A stretch of DNA of 36,030 bases from an uncultured Ralstonia sp. (GCA_913056305.1 CAJXMR010000030.1:1-36030); one strand, 5' to 3'; shown: positions 1-8,892, counted from the stretch's first letter. The notes: generated by a model not told the origin, from the sequence alone. A program made the numbers and translations.

Positions 1-2
1 AC

Positions 3-470
3 CGCCGTGCCTCCGAATGGCACACCGAGCCGGTCATCAAGGCGATCTACAAGCACCTGTCGCAGGACGAAGCCCGCCACGGCGGCGCTTACCTGCGCTA
101 CATGAAGAAGTACCTGGGCCAGTTCGGCGACAACGCCCGCAGCGCGTTCGCCAAGATCGGCGTGCTGATGGCCTCGGCCCGCCGCACGGAAAAGCCGCTG
201 CACCCGACCAACCTGCACGTCAATAAGGCGCTGTTCCCGCAAGACACGGTGCAGTCCCGCCTGCCGAACCCGGATTGGCTGGAGCATTGGCTGGACGAGC
301 AGATCAAGTTCGACGCCGGCTGGGAAAAGAAGGTGATCGAGCGCATCCTGCACAACATGGGTCTGCTGTTCGAGCGCACCTTCGAGACCGTGCAGGACCT
401 GAACCGCTACCGCAAGGAACTGAACGCGCGCCTGCTGGGTTCGACCGGCGCCGCCGAGCAAGCAGCCTGA
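3..470 (+). CDS. Ferritin-like diiron domain protein, C-terminal part (partial)
   Basis: The reading frame is open from the window edge to the TGA at 468-470, so only about the last 155 residues are visible and the start lies outside. Near the beginning is D-E-A-R-H-G, the E-x-x-H helix signature of ferritin-like carboxylate-bridged diiron proteins; its context (Q-D-E-A-R-H-G-G-A-Y) is closest in style to the acyl-ACP-desaturase branch. The rest is predicted helical and charged, with no membrane segment. The substrate cannot be told from this fragment. A strong terminator follows 32 bp after the stop, so it probably ends its transcription unit. Confidence 0.7.
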   Translation, partial: RRASEWHTEPVIKAIYKHLSQDEARHGGAYLRYMKKYLGQFGDNARSAFAKIGVLMASARRTEKPLHPTNLHVNKALFPQDTVQSRLPNPDWLEHWLDEQIKFDAGWEKKVIERILHNMGLLFERTFETVQDLNRYRKELNARLLGSTGAAEQAA

Positions 471-502
471 TCCTTGCCACTCGCCTTTGTCAACTGCGCC
501 AG

Positions 503-534
503 CGGCCCATCGATTCGATGGGCCGTTTTGTTTT
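503..534 (+). terminator. Rho-independent terminator after the ferritin-like gene
   Basis: A perfect 11-bp inverted repeat (CGGCCCATCGA at 503-513 and its complement at 515-525) is followed by TTTTGTTTT at 526-534. It stands between the ferritin-like gene and rfaE2, only 22 bp before the rfaE2 ATG. Confidence 0.85.
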
Positions 535-556
535 CCGCCCCAACGCCTTTCACGCC

Positions 557-1054
557 ATGACCGTCCGCCAGCCCGCGCCCGCCTTTGAACAGAAGATCTG
601 CGACCCCGCCGACGTGGAAGCCCGCGTGCGTGCCTTGTCGCGTCCGCTGGTGTTCACCAACGGCGTGTTCGACATCCTGCATCGCGGCCACGCCACGTAT
701 CTGGCGCAGGCACGCGCGCTGGGTGCGTCGCTGGTGGTGGGCGTGAATACCGATGCCTCGGTGCGCATGCTGGGCAAGGGCGACGATCGCCCGCTCAACA
801 CGCAGGACGACCGCCTGGCCGTGCTGGCCGCGCTGGAAGCGGTGAGCCTGGTGGTGCTGTTTGCCGAGCGCACGCCGGTCGAGCTGATCCAGCGTGTGCG
901 CCCCGACATCTACGTCAAGGGCGGCGACTACGACATCGACATGCTGGAAGAAACGCGCGTGGTGCGCGGCTGGGGCGGCACGGCGCTGGCGATTCCGTTC
1001 GAGCACGACCGCTCGACCACATCGCTGCTCAAGCGCGTGCGCGCGACTTCCTGA
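557..1054 (+). CDS. rfaE2: D-glycero-beta-D-manno-heptose 1-phosphate adenylyltransferase
   Basis: This cytoplasmic nucleotidyltransferase of 165 residues transfers AMP from ATP to heptose 1-phosphate to make ADP-heptose for the lipopolysaccharide inner core. Residues 35-45 read NGVFDILHRGH, the family's nucleotide-binding G-x-F-D-x-x-H-x-G-H signature; later come VKGGDY and R-S-T-T-S-L-L, also typical. The length fits the stand-alone enzyme (HldC/RfaE2, equal to the C-terminal domain of E. coli HldE). The ATG at 557 is chosen because it starts just before the conserved domain; an in-frame ATG at 518 lies inside the terminator hairpin and is unlikely. No clear Shine-Dalgarno sequence is visible. 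Its stop lies 4 bp from the end of the convergent SPOR gene. Confidence 0.9.
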   Translation: MTVRQPAPAFEQKICDPADVEARVRALSRPLVFTNGVFDILHRGHATYLAQARALGASLVVGVNTDASVRMLGKGDDRPLNTQDDRLAVLAALEAVSLVVLFAERTPVELIQRVRPDIYVKGGDYDIDMLEETRVVRGWGGTALAIPFEHDRSTTSLLKRVRATS

Positions 1055-1058
1055 ACGA

Positions 1059-1847
1059 TTAGCGCGAGGCCGTGGCCGCAGCAGCGGGTGCGGCGCACGC
1101 GTGTAGTTCTTCCGCGCCGAGGCTCTTCTTGAGCATGGCCAGCTGGGCGGCGACGCCCGAGGCATCGGCCGGGGCCGTGATGCGCAGCCACGTGCGCGGC
1201 GCGCTGCGGCGCGTTTCCGTCAGCACGGCGGTGCGCACGTCCTTGGCACGCAGATCATCGAGGCGCTGCTGCGCGCGGTCCTTATCGCGGAACAGGCCCA
1301 GCGACACCACAAACGCATTCCCTTCCTGCACGATGCCCGAATCGCCCACGTTGCGGCGCTTGAGTTCGGCGACCTTGCGATCGGCGTCTTCACGCGTGTC
1401 GCGCGCGGGCATGTGCACCCACCAGCGGACGTCGTCCTGGCGCGTGACGCGTTCCACCATCACGCCCGTCAGCTGACGCAGTTGATCGACGCCGTGCGAG
1501 GCTTGCGTGTCGCTCAGGCCGCCGAGCTCCATGCAGGTGCTGCCCGACGTGCTGTCTGCCGCCGCCAGCGCGGTGCGTTCGATGCCGGGTTTGGCGTCGC
1601 TGGTGGTGGCGCCGGAAGCCGCTGGCGAGGGGGCGGCCGGTGCCGCCGGCGGTGCGATCGATTTGGCGGCGGGTGCCGGCTCCAGGATGCGGATCTCTTC
1701 GGTACGGATCTGGCGGCGCATGCGGTCCGGTTCGCGCTCGCTCTCGAACCACGCGGATGGCACATCGGGGCCGAACACGCCCAGGTTGGCGGCCAGCAGC
1801 GCACCGTTGACGAGCAGCAGGAGCAGCAGGGCGAGGCGAAGCGTCAT
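1059..1847 (-). CDS. SPOR-domain membrane-anchored protein
   Basis: The 262-residue product begins with a Leu-rich hydrophobic segment (residues 3-25) that acts as a signal anchor, then an Ala/Pro-rich linker (about 55-100), then a C-terminal region around residues 135-215 with the W-x-V-x-x-P-A-R-D...A...L...G pattern and the S-L-G-L-F-x-D repeat typical of SPOR domains, which bind denuded peptidoglycan at the division septum. The ATG at 1847 is preferred to an in-frame GTG at 1895 because it puts the hydrophobic segment at the N-terminus. It lies downstream of birA and coaX on the same strand, 103 bp after coaX, and probably shares their transcript. The precise cellular role is not shown by the sequence. 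Confidence 0.8.
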   Translation of the reverse strand: MTLRLALLLLLLVNGALLAANLGVFGPDVPSAWFESEREPDRMRRQIRTEEIRILEPAPAAKSIAPPAAPAAPSPAASGATTSDAKPGIERTALAAADSTSGSTCMELGGLSDTQASHGVDQLRQLTGVMVERVTRQDDVRWWVHMPARDTREDADRKVAELKRRNVGDSGIVQEGNAFVVSLGLFRDKDRAQQRLDDLRAKDVRTAVLTETRRSAPRTWLRITAPADASGVAAQLAMLKKSLGAEELHACAAPAAAATASR

Positions 1848-1950
1848 GGTGCGGGCGGAGACGGTGTCAGACGGCGGATCGGAATGCAGGAACACAGCAA
1901 CAACGGGAAAACGGTGACGGCGAAGACAGCGAGAACGACGCAGCCGCAGG

Positions 1951-2847
1951 TCAGGCTAGCGAGGTCGCGCCTTCGCGCCCCGCGCGCGCCAGCACCTGCA
2001 GGCCGAGCAGCACGAGATTATCGTGCATCTGGAACGGCATGCGCAGGTGCGGAGCCAGTGCCGCGCGCGCGCCGCCGCTGAGCACGCAGCGCGCTGGGCC
2101 GGGGTACTGCGCCTGCAGCGTGTGCCAGGTCTGCGTGATGGCGCCGGCCTGGGCGGTCACGCAGCCCAGCGCGATGGCGTCCTGCGTGTTGTCGGCCCAG
2201 GGCGGTGCGACGGCATCGCGTTCGGTCAGGACGCCGACCTCGACTTCGGGCAGTTGCGCCGTATTGCGTGACAGCGCGCGCAGCATCAGCGTCAGGCCGG
2301 GCAGGATCAGGCCGCCGGCGAAGAGGCCATCGGGCGTGACGATGTCGAGCGTGGTGGCCGTGCCGGCTGTCACCAGCAGCAGCGCGGTATCGGGCCACAG
2401 CTGGCGCGCGCCGACGGCGCCCACCCAGCGGTCGGTGCCGAGCTGCGTGGGTTCGCGATAGCCATTGCGCAGACCATTCTGCAGGCCGGCGACAGCGGTT
2501 TCCGATGCCGCAATCCGCACGCGTGCACCATCGAACACGCGCGCGATGCGGGCCGACAACGCGTCGCGCAGCGCCGGGCCGGCCACCGCGCTGATCCACA
2601 CCTCGGGCGGCGCCTCGCCCGCGCCGGCATGGCAGTCACGCCAGTCTTCCACCAATTCGGCGAGCTGGTCGTGCGGCCGCGCGCCGGCATGCTGCCAGGG
2701 CCCACCGTCAGACGTGCCGGGCTCGGCGGGCAGCGCATCGACACCACTGGCGATCCACGCCCACTTGATGCGCGTGTTGCCGGCGTCGATCAGCAGCAGC
2801 GGGCGCGCGGGGGCTGAATGTGTCGTGAGGGCATGGCGACGCGTCAT
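1951..2847 (-). CDS. coaX: Type III pantothenate kinase
   Basis: CoaX phosphorylates pantothenate with ATP, the first step of coenzyme A synthesis. The 298-residue protein shows the ASKHA-type phosphate loop DAGNTRIKW (residues 21-29), the pantothenate-site motif G-T-D-R-W-V, the adenosine motif T-A-G-T-A-T-T-L-D, and G-G-L-I-L-P-G. A tail of about 18 residues precedes the first strand, slightly longer than usual. Its ATG overlaps the birA stop (ATGA at 2844-2847), indicating translational coupling; the birA-coaX pair is common in betaproteobacteria. Confidence 0.95.
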   Translation of the reverse strand: MTRRHALTTHSAPARPLLLIDAGNTRIKWAWIASGVDALPAEPGTSDGGPWQHAGARPHDQLAELVEDWRDCHAGAGEAPPEVWISAVAGPALRDALSARIARVFDGARVRIAASETAVAGLQNGLRNGYREPTQLGTDRWVGAVGARQLWPDTALLLVTAGTATTLDIVTPDGLFAGGLILPGLTLMLRALSRNTAQLPEVEVGVLTERDAVAPPWADNTQDAIALGCVTAQAGAITQTWHTLQAQYPGPARCVLSGGARAALAPHLRMPFQMHDNLVLLGLQVLARAGREGATSLA

Positions 2848-3731
2848 GGTTGCTCCCGCCGTTGGCCCACCTCGGCGGCGCGCAGCGACACCTCGCCGCT
2901 ATGGATCCATTGCACGCGCCCGCCGGTTTCCACCGCAAGGCGCCCCTGCGCGTCGATGCCGTGCGCCACGCCTTCCAATACCACCGTGCCGTCTTGCCAT
3001 AGCTTGATCTGCTGGCCGGCAAACGCATCGCGCGCGGCGAAGGGCGCCACGAACGGCGCCAGCCCTTGCGCGCCGAAGCGCTGCAGGTGCTCACCGAGCG
3101 AGGTCAGCAGCGCCGTCAGCACCGCATTCGGCTCCGGCGCGTCAACGAGCTCCTCCACCCCCGACAGCGCCCGGCCCAGCGCATCTTCCAGCGCGTGCGG
3201 CCGCTCCAGGTTCAGGCCGATGCCGATCACGGCCCAGGTCTGCCCGGGCGCCGCACGCACGGTCTCGACCAGGATGCCGGCCAGCTTGCGCCCGGCGATC
3301 TGCACATCATTGGGCCACTTGAGCGCAAGCGCCTGGGCGCTGCCGCCATGTGCCTCGGCATAGGTTGCCACGGCATCGGCCACCGCCACGCCGACCGCCA
3401 GGCTCAGGCCGCCAAGCTGGGCGGGTTCGCCGGCAAAGGCGCAGGCGATGGAGAAGGTCAGGCCATGGTCGCCGTCCCACGCGCGGCCGTGGCGGCCACG
3501 ACCGGCGGTCTGTCGCTGCGTGGCCAGCACGCGTGCGCCGGCCAGCGGTGCGGGGCCGCCAGCGGTGCCGACGGTCAGAGGCCAGGCGATGTTGCGCACG
3601 GCGGCCATCAGGTCGGCGTTGGTCGAGCCGGTGGCGTCGACCACGTCGATCGGCCAGGCGGCGGCGGGGCCGGTCGGCTGGATGCGGTCGCGGGTCAGGC
3701 GCCAGCGTGAACGGGGTGGGGCAAAAGACAT
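2844..3731 (-). CDS. birA: Biotin-[acetyl-CoA-carboxylase] ligase
   Basis: BirA activates biotin to biotinyl-AMP and attaches it to the biotin carboxyl carrier protein. Visible motifs are G-S-T-N, the biotin-binding loop G-R-G-R-H-G-R-x-W, K-W-P-N-D and K-L-A-G-I-L-V-E, then a C-terminal SH3-like region ending G-E-V-S-L-R. There is no N-terminal helix-turn-helix, so this is a monofunctional enzyme without the repressor role of E. coli BirA. The ATG at 3731 (295 residues) is preferred; the frame stays open to an ATG at 3830, but that extension is not domain-like. It is the first gene of birA-coaX-SPOR and is divergent from the MCE-type transporter. Confidence 0.92.
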   Translation of the reverse strand: MSFAPPRSRWRLTRDRIQPTGPAAAWPIDVVDATGSTNADLMAAVRNIAWPLTVGTAGGPAPLAGARVLATQRQTAGRGRHGRAWDGDHGLTFSIACAFAGEPAQLGGLSLAVGVAVADAVATYAEAHGGSAQALALKWPNDVQIAGRKLAGILVETVRAAPGQTWAVIGIGLNLERPHALEDALGRALSGVEELVDAPEPNAVLTALLTSLGEHLQRFGAQGLAPFVAPFAARDAFAGQQIKLWQDGTVVLEGVAHGIDAQGRLAVETGGRVQWIHSGEVSLRAAEVGQRREQP

Positions 3732-3864
3732 GAACGGAGCAAACGCACAGGGATGACGGAATGATGGCGCATTGTAGCGAGGCAAGGCCGGCCGGCCCGG
3801 CATTGCGCGCGCTGCAAGAGCCTGATGCATCTCAAAGTGTGCCAGTCTCGGGCCCGCCGTTGGC

Positions 3865-3870
3865 TACAAT
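3865..3870 (+). promoter_or_regulatory. Possible -10 element for the lipid-transport operon
   Basis: TACAAT lies 33 bp before the TTG start of the permease in the divergent birA/permease intergenic region. No convincing -35 hexamer is seen at the right distance, so this is only a suggestion. Confidence 0.25.
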
Positions 3871-3902
3871 TCGACGGATATCCGGCATCAGGAGAACTGC
3901 GC

Positions 3903-5027
3903 TTGATCACCTGCCGTACCCCCTCGCTTGAGGTCCGTGTTGTCGACGGACGGTCCGTCGCCTTCCTGTCGGGCGACTGGACCACGCTCGCGCTGGCCGA
4001 GCGGGCGGGCGTGCGCGGCGCCCGCCAGCAGATCCGCGCCGGGCTGGACAACGCCAACGCGTGGTGCCTGACCGAAGTCGGCCGCATCGACCATTTCGGC
4101 GCGCAGCTGCTGTGGCGCGCCTGGGGCAACCAGTGGCCTGAGCACCTGGACGCACGCCCCGACCAGCGCCGCATGATCGACCGCGTCGCCAGGCTGGACC
4201 CGGGCGGCTGGAAGAAGCGCATCGCGCCGCGCATCAACCCGGTGGCCATCCTCGGCAGCGGCATGCTGGAGTTCTTCGACCACGTGCGCATCGGCGTGGA
4301 GATGGTCGGCCAACTGATGTTCGACGCGATGCGCTTCATCCGCGCGCCGCACCGGGGCCCGTGGCGCGAGATCTCCGCCAACATCTACAGCACCGGCTAC
4401 AAGGCGCTCGGCATCACCGCGCTGGTGGGCTTCCTGATCGGCATCGTGCTGAGCTACCTGTCGGCCAACCAGCTGCGCGTGTTCGGTGCCAGCGTCTTCA
4501 TCGTCAACATCCTGGGCATGGCCATCATCCGCGAGCTCGGGCCGGTGCTGGCGGCGATCCTGGTGGCGGGGCGCTCGGGCTCGGCCATCACGGCGCAGAT
4601 CGGGGTGATGCGGGTGACGGAAGAACTCGATGCGATGCGTGTGATGGGCATCTCGCACGGCTTCCGGCTGATCTTGCCCAAGGTGATCGCGCTTGCGATC
4701 GCGATGCCGCTGCTGGTGGCGTGGACCGACCTGCTGGCGCTGGGCGGCGGCATCCTGGCGGCCAAGTTCCAGCTCGACATCAGCCCGACCTATTTCATCA
4801 CCTCGTTGCCCGATGCGGTGCCGGTGGCCAACCTGTGGTTGGGGCTGGGCAAGGGTGTGGTGTTCGGCATGCTGATCGCGCTGGTGGCGTGCCACTTCGG
4901 CCTGCGCATCCAGCCCAATACGCAGAGCCTGGGCGAAGGCACCACCACCTCGGTGGTGGTGTCGATCACCATCGTGATCCTGGCCGATGCGGTGTTCGCC
5001 ATCATGTTCAAGGACGTCGGCATATGA
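3903..5027 (+). CDS. MlaE/YrbE-family ABC permease with N-terminal STAS-like region
   Basis: This is the membrane permease of an MCE-type ABC transporter, which moves phospholipids or other lipids between inner and outer membranes. The 374-residue protein has an N-terminal soluble part (about 1-100) resembling an MlaB/STAS domain, then an MlaE-type membrane domain (about 115-370) with R-E-L-G-P-V-L-A and the coupling motif EELDAMRVMGI (240-250) that contacts the ATPase. The start is read as TTG at 3903 because AGGAG at 3890-3894 sits 8 bp upstream; an ATG at 3825 lacks such a site. The stop overlaps the ATPase start (ATGA). The substrate is unproven. Confidence 0.88.
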   Translation: MITCRTPSLEVRVVDGRSVAFLSGDWTTLALAERAGVRGARQQIRAGLDNANAWCLTEVGRIDHFGAQLLWRAWGNQWPEHLDARPDQRRMIDRVARLDPGGWKKRIAPRINPVAILGSGMLEFFDHVRIGVEMVGQLMFDAMRFIRAPHRGPWREISANIYSTGYKALGITALVGFLIGIVLSYLSANQLRVFGASVFIVNILGMAIIRELGPVLAAILVAGRSGSAITAQIGVMRVTEELDAMRVMGISHGFRLILPKVIALAIAMPLLVAWTDLLALGGGILAAKFQLDISPTYFITSLPDAVPVANLWLGLGKGVVFGMLIALVACHFGLRIQPNTQSLGEGTTTSVVVSITIVILADAVFAIMFKDVGI

Positions 5028-5917
5028 CGCGCCCACGCCATCCGCACGTCGAGCCTGCGCAGCTGTCGGCCGAATCGATCACGACCGCGATCACCCCCGC
5101 GCGCGAGCGCGTGATCGAGGTGCGCAACGTCACCAAGCGCTATGGCGACGTGACGGTGCTCGACGGCATCAACCTGGACGTGTTCCGCGGCGAGGTGCTG
5201 TCCATCGTCGGCGGTTCGGGCAGCGGCAAGACCACGCTGCTGCGCCAGGTGGTCGGGCTGGAGAAGCCCACCGCCGGCACCATCCAGATCTTTGGCGAGG
5301 AGTTGACCTGCCAGATCGGCAACGAGCTGCAGTCGATGCGCAACCGCTGGGGCATGCAGTTCCAGCAGGGGGCGCTGTTCTCGGCGCTGTCGGTGATCGA
5401 CAACGTGGCGCTGCCGATGCGCGAGCTGCGCACGCTGCCCGATGCCTTCGTTGTGCGCGTGGCGATGCTCAAGCTGCAGATGGTGGGCCTGAAGGCGAGC
5501 GACGCCGACAAGATGCCCGCCGACCTGTCCGGCGGCATGATCAAGCGTGTGGCGCTGGCCCGCGCGTTGTCGCTGGAGCCGGAACTGGTGTTCCTGGACG
5601 AGCCCACCGCTGGCCTGGACCCGCGTGCCTCCGACGACTATGTGGCGCTGATCCGCGAGCTGCGCCGCGAGCTGGGCCTGACCGTGGTGATGGTCACGCA
5701 CGACCTCGACACGCTGGTGGCGCTGTCCGACCGCATCGCCGTGCTGGCGGATCGCAAGGTGCTCGCGGCCAAGCCGATCGAGCAGATCATTCAGATCGAC
5801 CATCCGTTCATCAAGGAATACTTCCTGGGTGAGCGGGGTAAGCGGGCCCTGATGGCGCTGGGCCCGCAGATGACGGAAGCGGTGGCCGCGGCCAGCCTTT
5901 CGACACAGGAGGATTGA
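5024..5917 (+). CDS. MCE-type ABC transporter ATP-binding protein (MlaF-like)
   Basis: The 297-residue ATPase powers the lipid transporter formed with the preceding permease. All ABC motifs are present: Walker A GGSGSGKTT (63-71), Q-loop in the Q-F-Q-Q-G stretch (about 112-116), signature LSGGMIKRVALARAL (168-182), Walker B LVFLDEP (188-194), D-loop and H-loop His in VTHDLD. L-S-G-G-M-x-K-R is the form typical of the Mla/Ttg2A branch. About 30 residues precede the ABC fold. The ATG overlaps the permease stop by 4 bp, and its own TGA shares one base with the next ATG, so three genes are tightly coupled. Confidence 0.93.
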   Translation: MTRPRHPHVEPAQLSAESITTAITPARERVIEVRNVTKRYGDVTVLDGINLDVFRGEVLSIVGGSGSGKTTLLRQVVGLEKPTAGTIQIFGEELTCQIGNELQSMRNRWGMQFQQGALFSALSVIDNVALPMRELRTLPDAFVVRVAMLKLQMVGLKASDADKMPADLSGGMIKRVALARALSLEPELVFLDEPTAGLDPRASDDYVALIRELRRELGLTVVMVTHDLDTLVALSDRIAVLADRKVLAAKPIEQIIQIDHPFIKEYFLGERGKRALMALGPQMTEAVAAASLSTQED

Positions 5918-6888
5918 TGGAAAACAAAGCCCACGCATTCCTGGCCGGGCTGTTCACGATTGGGCTGGTGATCTTCATCGCGCTGGCCGTGGTGTGGTTC
6001 AACCGCGACCAGACCGTACGCGTGCCGTACGACGTGGTCACGCGCTCGACCGTCAATGGCCTGAGCCCGCAGGCGGCCGTCAAGTACCGGGGCCTGGACG
6101 TCGGCAAGGTGGACACCATCCGCTTTGACGACAAGGTGCCCGGGCAGATCATCGTGCGCGTGCTGGTCGACAAGGACGCGCCCATCACCACCACCACCTA
6201 TGGGCGCCTGGCCTACCAGGGCGTGACGGGCCTCGCTTACGTGCAGCTCGATGACCGCGGCTACGAGGGCGGCAAGCGCGCCGTCAACCCGACCCACCTG
6301 GACACCTCGGCCAAGGAGCCCGCGCGCATCCGCATGGAGTCAGGCTTCCTTGATGAGCTGGACAAGCGCGGCGACCAGATGCTGTCCAAGGTCGACCAGA
6401 CGCTGAACTCGCTGTCCATCATGTTCGACGACGAGCACCGCCAGCGGCTCAGCGCCTCGATGCAGTCGTTCCAGAAGGCGATGGATTCGTACGCCACGCT
6501 GGCCCAACAGGCCGAGCCGACCGTGCGCCGCCTGCCGCAGATCGCCGACAACCTGGACGCCACGCTCAGCTCCACGCGCAAGCTGTCGCAGACGCTGTCC
6601 GACGCCAAGGGGCCGCTGATGACGACGCTCTCCGGCGCCGGCAGCGACCTGGCTTCGGCCACGCAGTCGCTGCAGTCCGCCACCAACGTGCTGACCTACG
6701 AGACGCTGCCGCAGCTCAACGGCTTTGCCCGCGACGCGCGCCAGGCCGTGCGCAGCTTCGACCACGCGGTCACCACCTTCAACACCCGCCCGCAGAGCGT
6801 GCTGTTCGGCCCCGCGCCGGGCGCGCCCGGCCCCGGCGAATCCGGCTTTGCCGCGCCCGCCACCGCCGCCACCACCGGACAGCCCTGA
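5917..6888 (+). CDS. MCE-domain (MlaD-like) substrate-binding protein
   Basis: This is the periplasmic lipid-binding component of the transporter. Of its 323 residues, 8-28 form one membrane anchor and about 38-115 an MCE domain (V-N-G-L-S-P-x-A-x-V-K-Y-R-G-L-x-V-G-K-V). The remainder is a long alpha-helical stretch rich in Ser, Thr, Gln and Leu, as in MCE proteins that form tunnels, with a Pro/Ala-rich tail. The ATG at 5917 has a strong AGGAGGA site at 5907-5913. The gene is longer than the short E. coli MlaD and lies nearer to the long MCE proteins of four-gene cassettes with a PqiC-like lipoprotein. Confidence 0.9.
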   Translation: MENKAHAFLAGLFTIGLVIFIALAVVWFNRDQTVRVPYDVVTRSTVNGLSPQAAVKYRGLDVGKVDTIRFDDKVPGQIIVRVLVDKDAPITTTTYGRLAYQGVTGLAYVQLDDRGYEGGKRAVNPTHLDTSAKEPARIRMESGFLDELDKRGDQMLSKVDQTLNSLSIMFDDEHRQRLSASMQSFQKAMDSYATLAQQAEPTVRRLPQIADNLDATLSSTRKLSQTLSDAKGPLMTTLSGAGSDLASATQSLQSATNVLTYETLPQLNGFARDARQAVRSFDHAVTTFNTRPQSVLFGPAPGAPGPGESGFAAPATAATTGQP

Positions 6889-6897
6889 GGAGACCCC

Positions 6898-7536
6898 ATG
6901 CCGATGTTCCCGACGATGTTCCGACGCGCGCTGGTGCCGGCTGCCCTGGCGGGAGCGCTGCTGCTCACCGCCTGCGCCGGTACGCCAGCCGCGCCCAACG
7001 CGCTGTACGACTTCGGTCTCGCGCCCGCCGCGAGCGCCGGCAGCCGCCTGCCAACCGCCCTGCGCGTGGCCGAGGTGAGCGGCCCGGGCTGGATGGACGG
7101 CAATGCCATCTACTACCGCCTGGCCTACGCGCAGGGCCAGCGTACCGAAGCCTATGCCGCGAGCCGCTGGGTGGAATCGCCGGTGAGCCTGTTCGATGCG
7201 CGTCTGCGCAACGCGGTGGCGGCGCGTGGGCAGGTCATCGCCTACGCCACGCCGGACGTGCCCACCCTGCGCGTCGAGCTGGTCGATTTCTCGCAGGTGT
7301 TCGACCGCCCGGACGCCAGCCGGGCCGTGGTGCGGCTGCGCGCCTCGGTGTTCGTGGCGCGCGGGCTGGTGGACCAGCGCGTGGTGCAGGTCGACGTGCC
7401 GGCCCGCAGCGCCGATGCCGCCGGCGGTGTGGCGGCGCTCACGCAGGCCTCCGACCGCGCCATCGGCGAGCTGCTGGACTGGGCGGCCGGGCTGTCGCTG
7501 TCGGCCACGGCCAGCGCCACCGGGCGTTCGCGCTAG
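6898..7536 (+). CDS. ABC-type transport auxiliary lipoprotein (PqiC-like)
   Basis: The 212-residue product has a lipoprotein signal peptide with lipobox L-T-A-C (residues 23-26), so it should be lipidated at Cys26 and sit in the outer membrane facing the periplasm. The rest resembles the auxiliary lipoprotein family found with MCE transporters (Y-D-F-G-L near the N-terminus; R-V-A-E-V, then Y-Y-R-L-A-Y-A). AGGAG just upstream of the ATG supports the start. It is the last gene of the cassette, 9 bp after the MCE gene, and probably forms the outer-membrane end of the lipid path. Confidence 0.85.
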   Translation: MPMFPTMFRRALVPAALAGALLLTACAGTPAAPNALYDFGLAPAASAGSRLPTALRVAEVSGPGWMDGNAIYYRLAYAQGQRTEAYAASRWVESPVSLFDARLRNAVAARGQVIAYATPDVPTLRVELVDFSQVFDRPDASRAVVRLRASVFVARGLVDQRVVQVDVPARSADAAGGVAALTQASDRAIGELLDWAAGLSLSATASATGRSR

Positions 7537-7569
7537 CCGGACGCAGAACGGCATCCTCCTAACGACGGA

Positions 7570-7598
7570 ACCGTCCGCGACCGGCGGCGTCGGACGGT
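7570..7598. repeat. Inverted repeat between lipoprotein and VanZ genes
   Basis: ACCGTCCG (7570-7577) and CGGACGGT (7591-7598) are perfect complements separated by 13 bp. No T-run follows, so it is not a classic terminator; it could be a hairpin or a protein site. Confidence 0.4.
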
Positions 7599-7638
7599 AT
7601 CATGGGTGCATCGCCCAGTTTGACCGCAGCCTCCACCG

Positions 7639-8829
7639 GTGCCGGACCTCCACGCTTCTCCTGCCGCTCCCTCCCCGCATCGCCACTCGCCGCTCGCGCG
7701 CGCCGGGCTGGCGTGGTTCGTCCTGCTGGTGGTGTATGCGAGCCTGTATCCGTTCTCGGGCTGGGTCGACAACGGTGTCTCGCCGTTTGCCTATCTGACG
7801 GCACCGCTGCCGCGCTACAACACCGCCTTCGACATCCTGACCAACGTGTGGGGCTACATGCCGCTGGGCATGCTGGTGGTGCTGTCGCTGCATCCGCGCA
7901 TCACGGGCTGGCGCGCGGTGTTGATCGCGCTGCTGGCCGGCGGGCTGCTCTCCGGCGCGATGGAGGCCGCGCAGACCTATCTGCCCACGCGCGTCTCGTC
8001 CAATGTGGATCTGGCGACCAACACGCTGGGCGCGCTGCTGGGCGCCATCGGCATGGCGCCGTTCACGGCAAGGTTGATCGATCGTGGGGGCCTGCGGCGG
8101 CTGCGCGCGCGCTGGTTTGAGCCGCAGGCGACCTTCGCCATCCTGCTGCTGGTGCTGTGGCCGTTTGCGCAGGTGTTTCCGCAGGAATTCCTCTTCAGCA
8201 TGGGCGGGGTGGTGCGCAGCATCCTGCTCGATCCATCGCCGGATGCGTTTGTCGCCAACGTCATCCGTAACGTGTTCCCGAGTCTGTTCGACTGGCATGG
8301 TGGCCTGCAGTCGCATCCGGAGGCCTTGAAGCGCCAGGAGCTGCTGGAAGCGCTGATCACCGGTTGCAGCTGGGTCGGCACCGGCCTGCTGGCCACCGTG
8401 GTCATGCGGCGGGGCGCGCCGATGCTGCCCTTGCTGGCGGCCTTGCTGAGCAGTGCACTGCTGGTCAAGGCCGGCGCGACACTGCTGCAGTTTCCGGCGG
8501 CCGGAGCGTGGGACTGGCTGTCGTCCGGCGCCCGCTTCGGGCTCGTGGTCGGCTCGCTGTTGCTGGTGCTGCTGGTGCGTCTGCCGCGCGGGCTGCGCGG
8601 TGCGCTGGCGACGCTGCTGCTGATCGCGCTGATCGTGCTGTCCAACGTGTTGCCGCCCAGCCCCTATTCATGGGTGTCGGCGCAGGCCTGGCGGCTCGGG
8701 CGCTTCGTGCATTTCAACAGCCTGTCGCAGTGGATCGGCTGGGTGTGGCCGTTCCTGGGCGTGGGCTATCTCGCCTGGCGCGCCGAGCACGCGCAGCTGC
8801 AGCGGCGCGCGCGGCGGCGTGTGGCCTGA
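7639..8829 (+). CDS. VanZ-family membrane protein
   Basis: A 396-residue integral membrane protein with about ten hydrophobic segments. The first third carries the VanZ-like pattern: Y-A-S-L-Y-P-F-S-G-W, then D-I-L-x-N-V-W-G-Y-M-P-L-G, E-A-A-Q-T-Y-L-P-T-R and S-S-N-V-D-L-A-T-N-T-L-G. VanZ itself gives weak teicoplanin resistance, but most chromosomal homologues have no known role. The start is read as GTG at 7639; no good Shine-Dalgarno site is seen and the true start is uncertain. It follows the MCE cassette by 102 bp and is followed by a terminator, so it may be co-transcribed with it. Confidence 0.8.
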   Translation: MPDLHASPAAPSPHRHSPLARAGLAWFVLLVVYASLYPFSGWVDNGVSPFAYLTAPLPRYNTAFDILTNVWGYMPLGMLVVLSLHPRITGWRAVLIALLAGGLLSGAMEAAQTYLPTRVSSNVDLATNTLGALLGAIGMAPFTARLIDRGGLRRLRARWFEPQATFAILLLVLWPFAQVFPQEFLFSMGGVVRSILLDPSPDAFVANVIRNVFPSLFDWHGGLQSHPEALKRQELLEALITGCSWVGTGLLATVVMRRGAPMLPLLAALLSSALLVKAGATLLQFPAAGAWDWLSSGARFGLVVGSLLLVLLVRLPRGLRGALATLLLIALIVLSNVLPPSPYSWVSAQAWRLGRFVHFNSLSQWIGWVWPFLGVGYLAWRAEHAQLQRRARRRVA

Positions 8830-8868
8830 TGGTCACCCTAACACCTTCCTGACAATCTCCCGGAAGTT

Positions 8869-8892
8869 GCCGATACCCCTATCGGCTTTTTT
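8869..8892 (+). terminator. Rho-independent terminator after the VanZ-family gene
   Basis: GCCGAT (8869-8874) pairs with ATCGGC (8881-8886) across a 6-base loop, followed at once by TTTTTT (8887-8892). Confidence 0.75.

Noticed and set aside
3743..3902. ATG at 3825 as start of the permease
   Set aside because: No ribosome site precedes it and it lacks the strong AGGAG spacing of the TTG at 3903; the extra residues are not domain-like.
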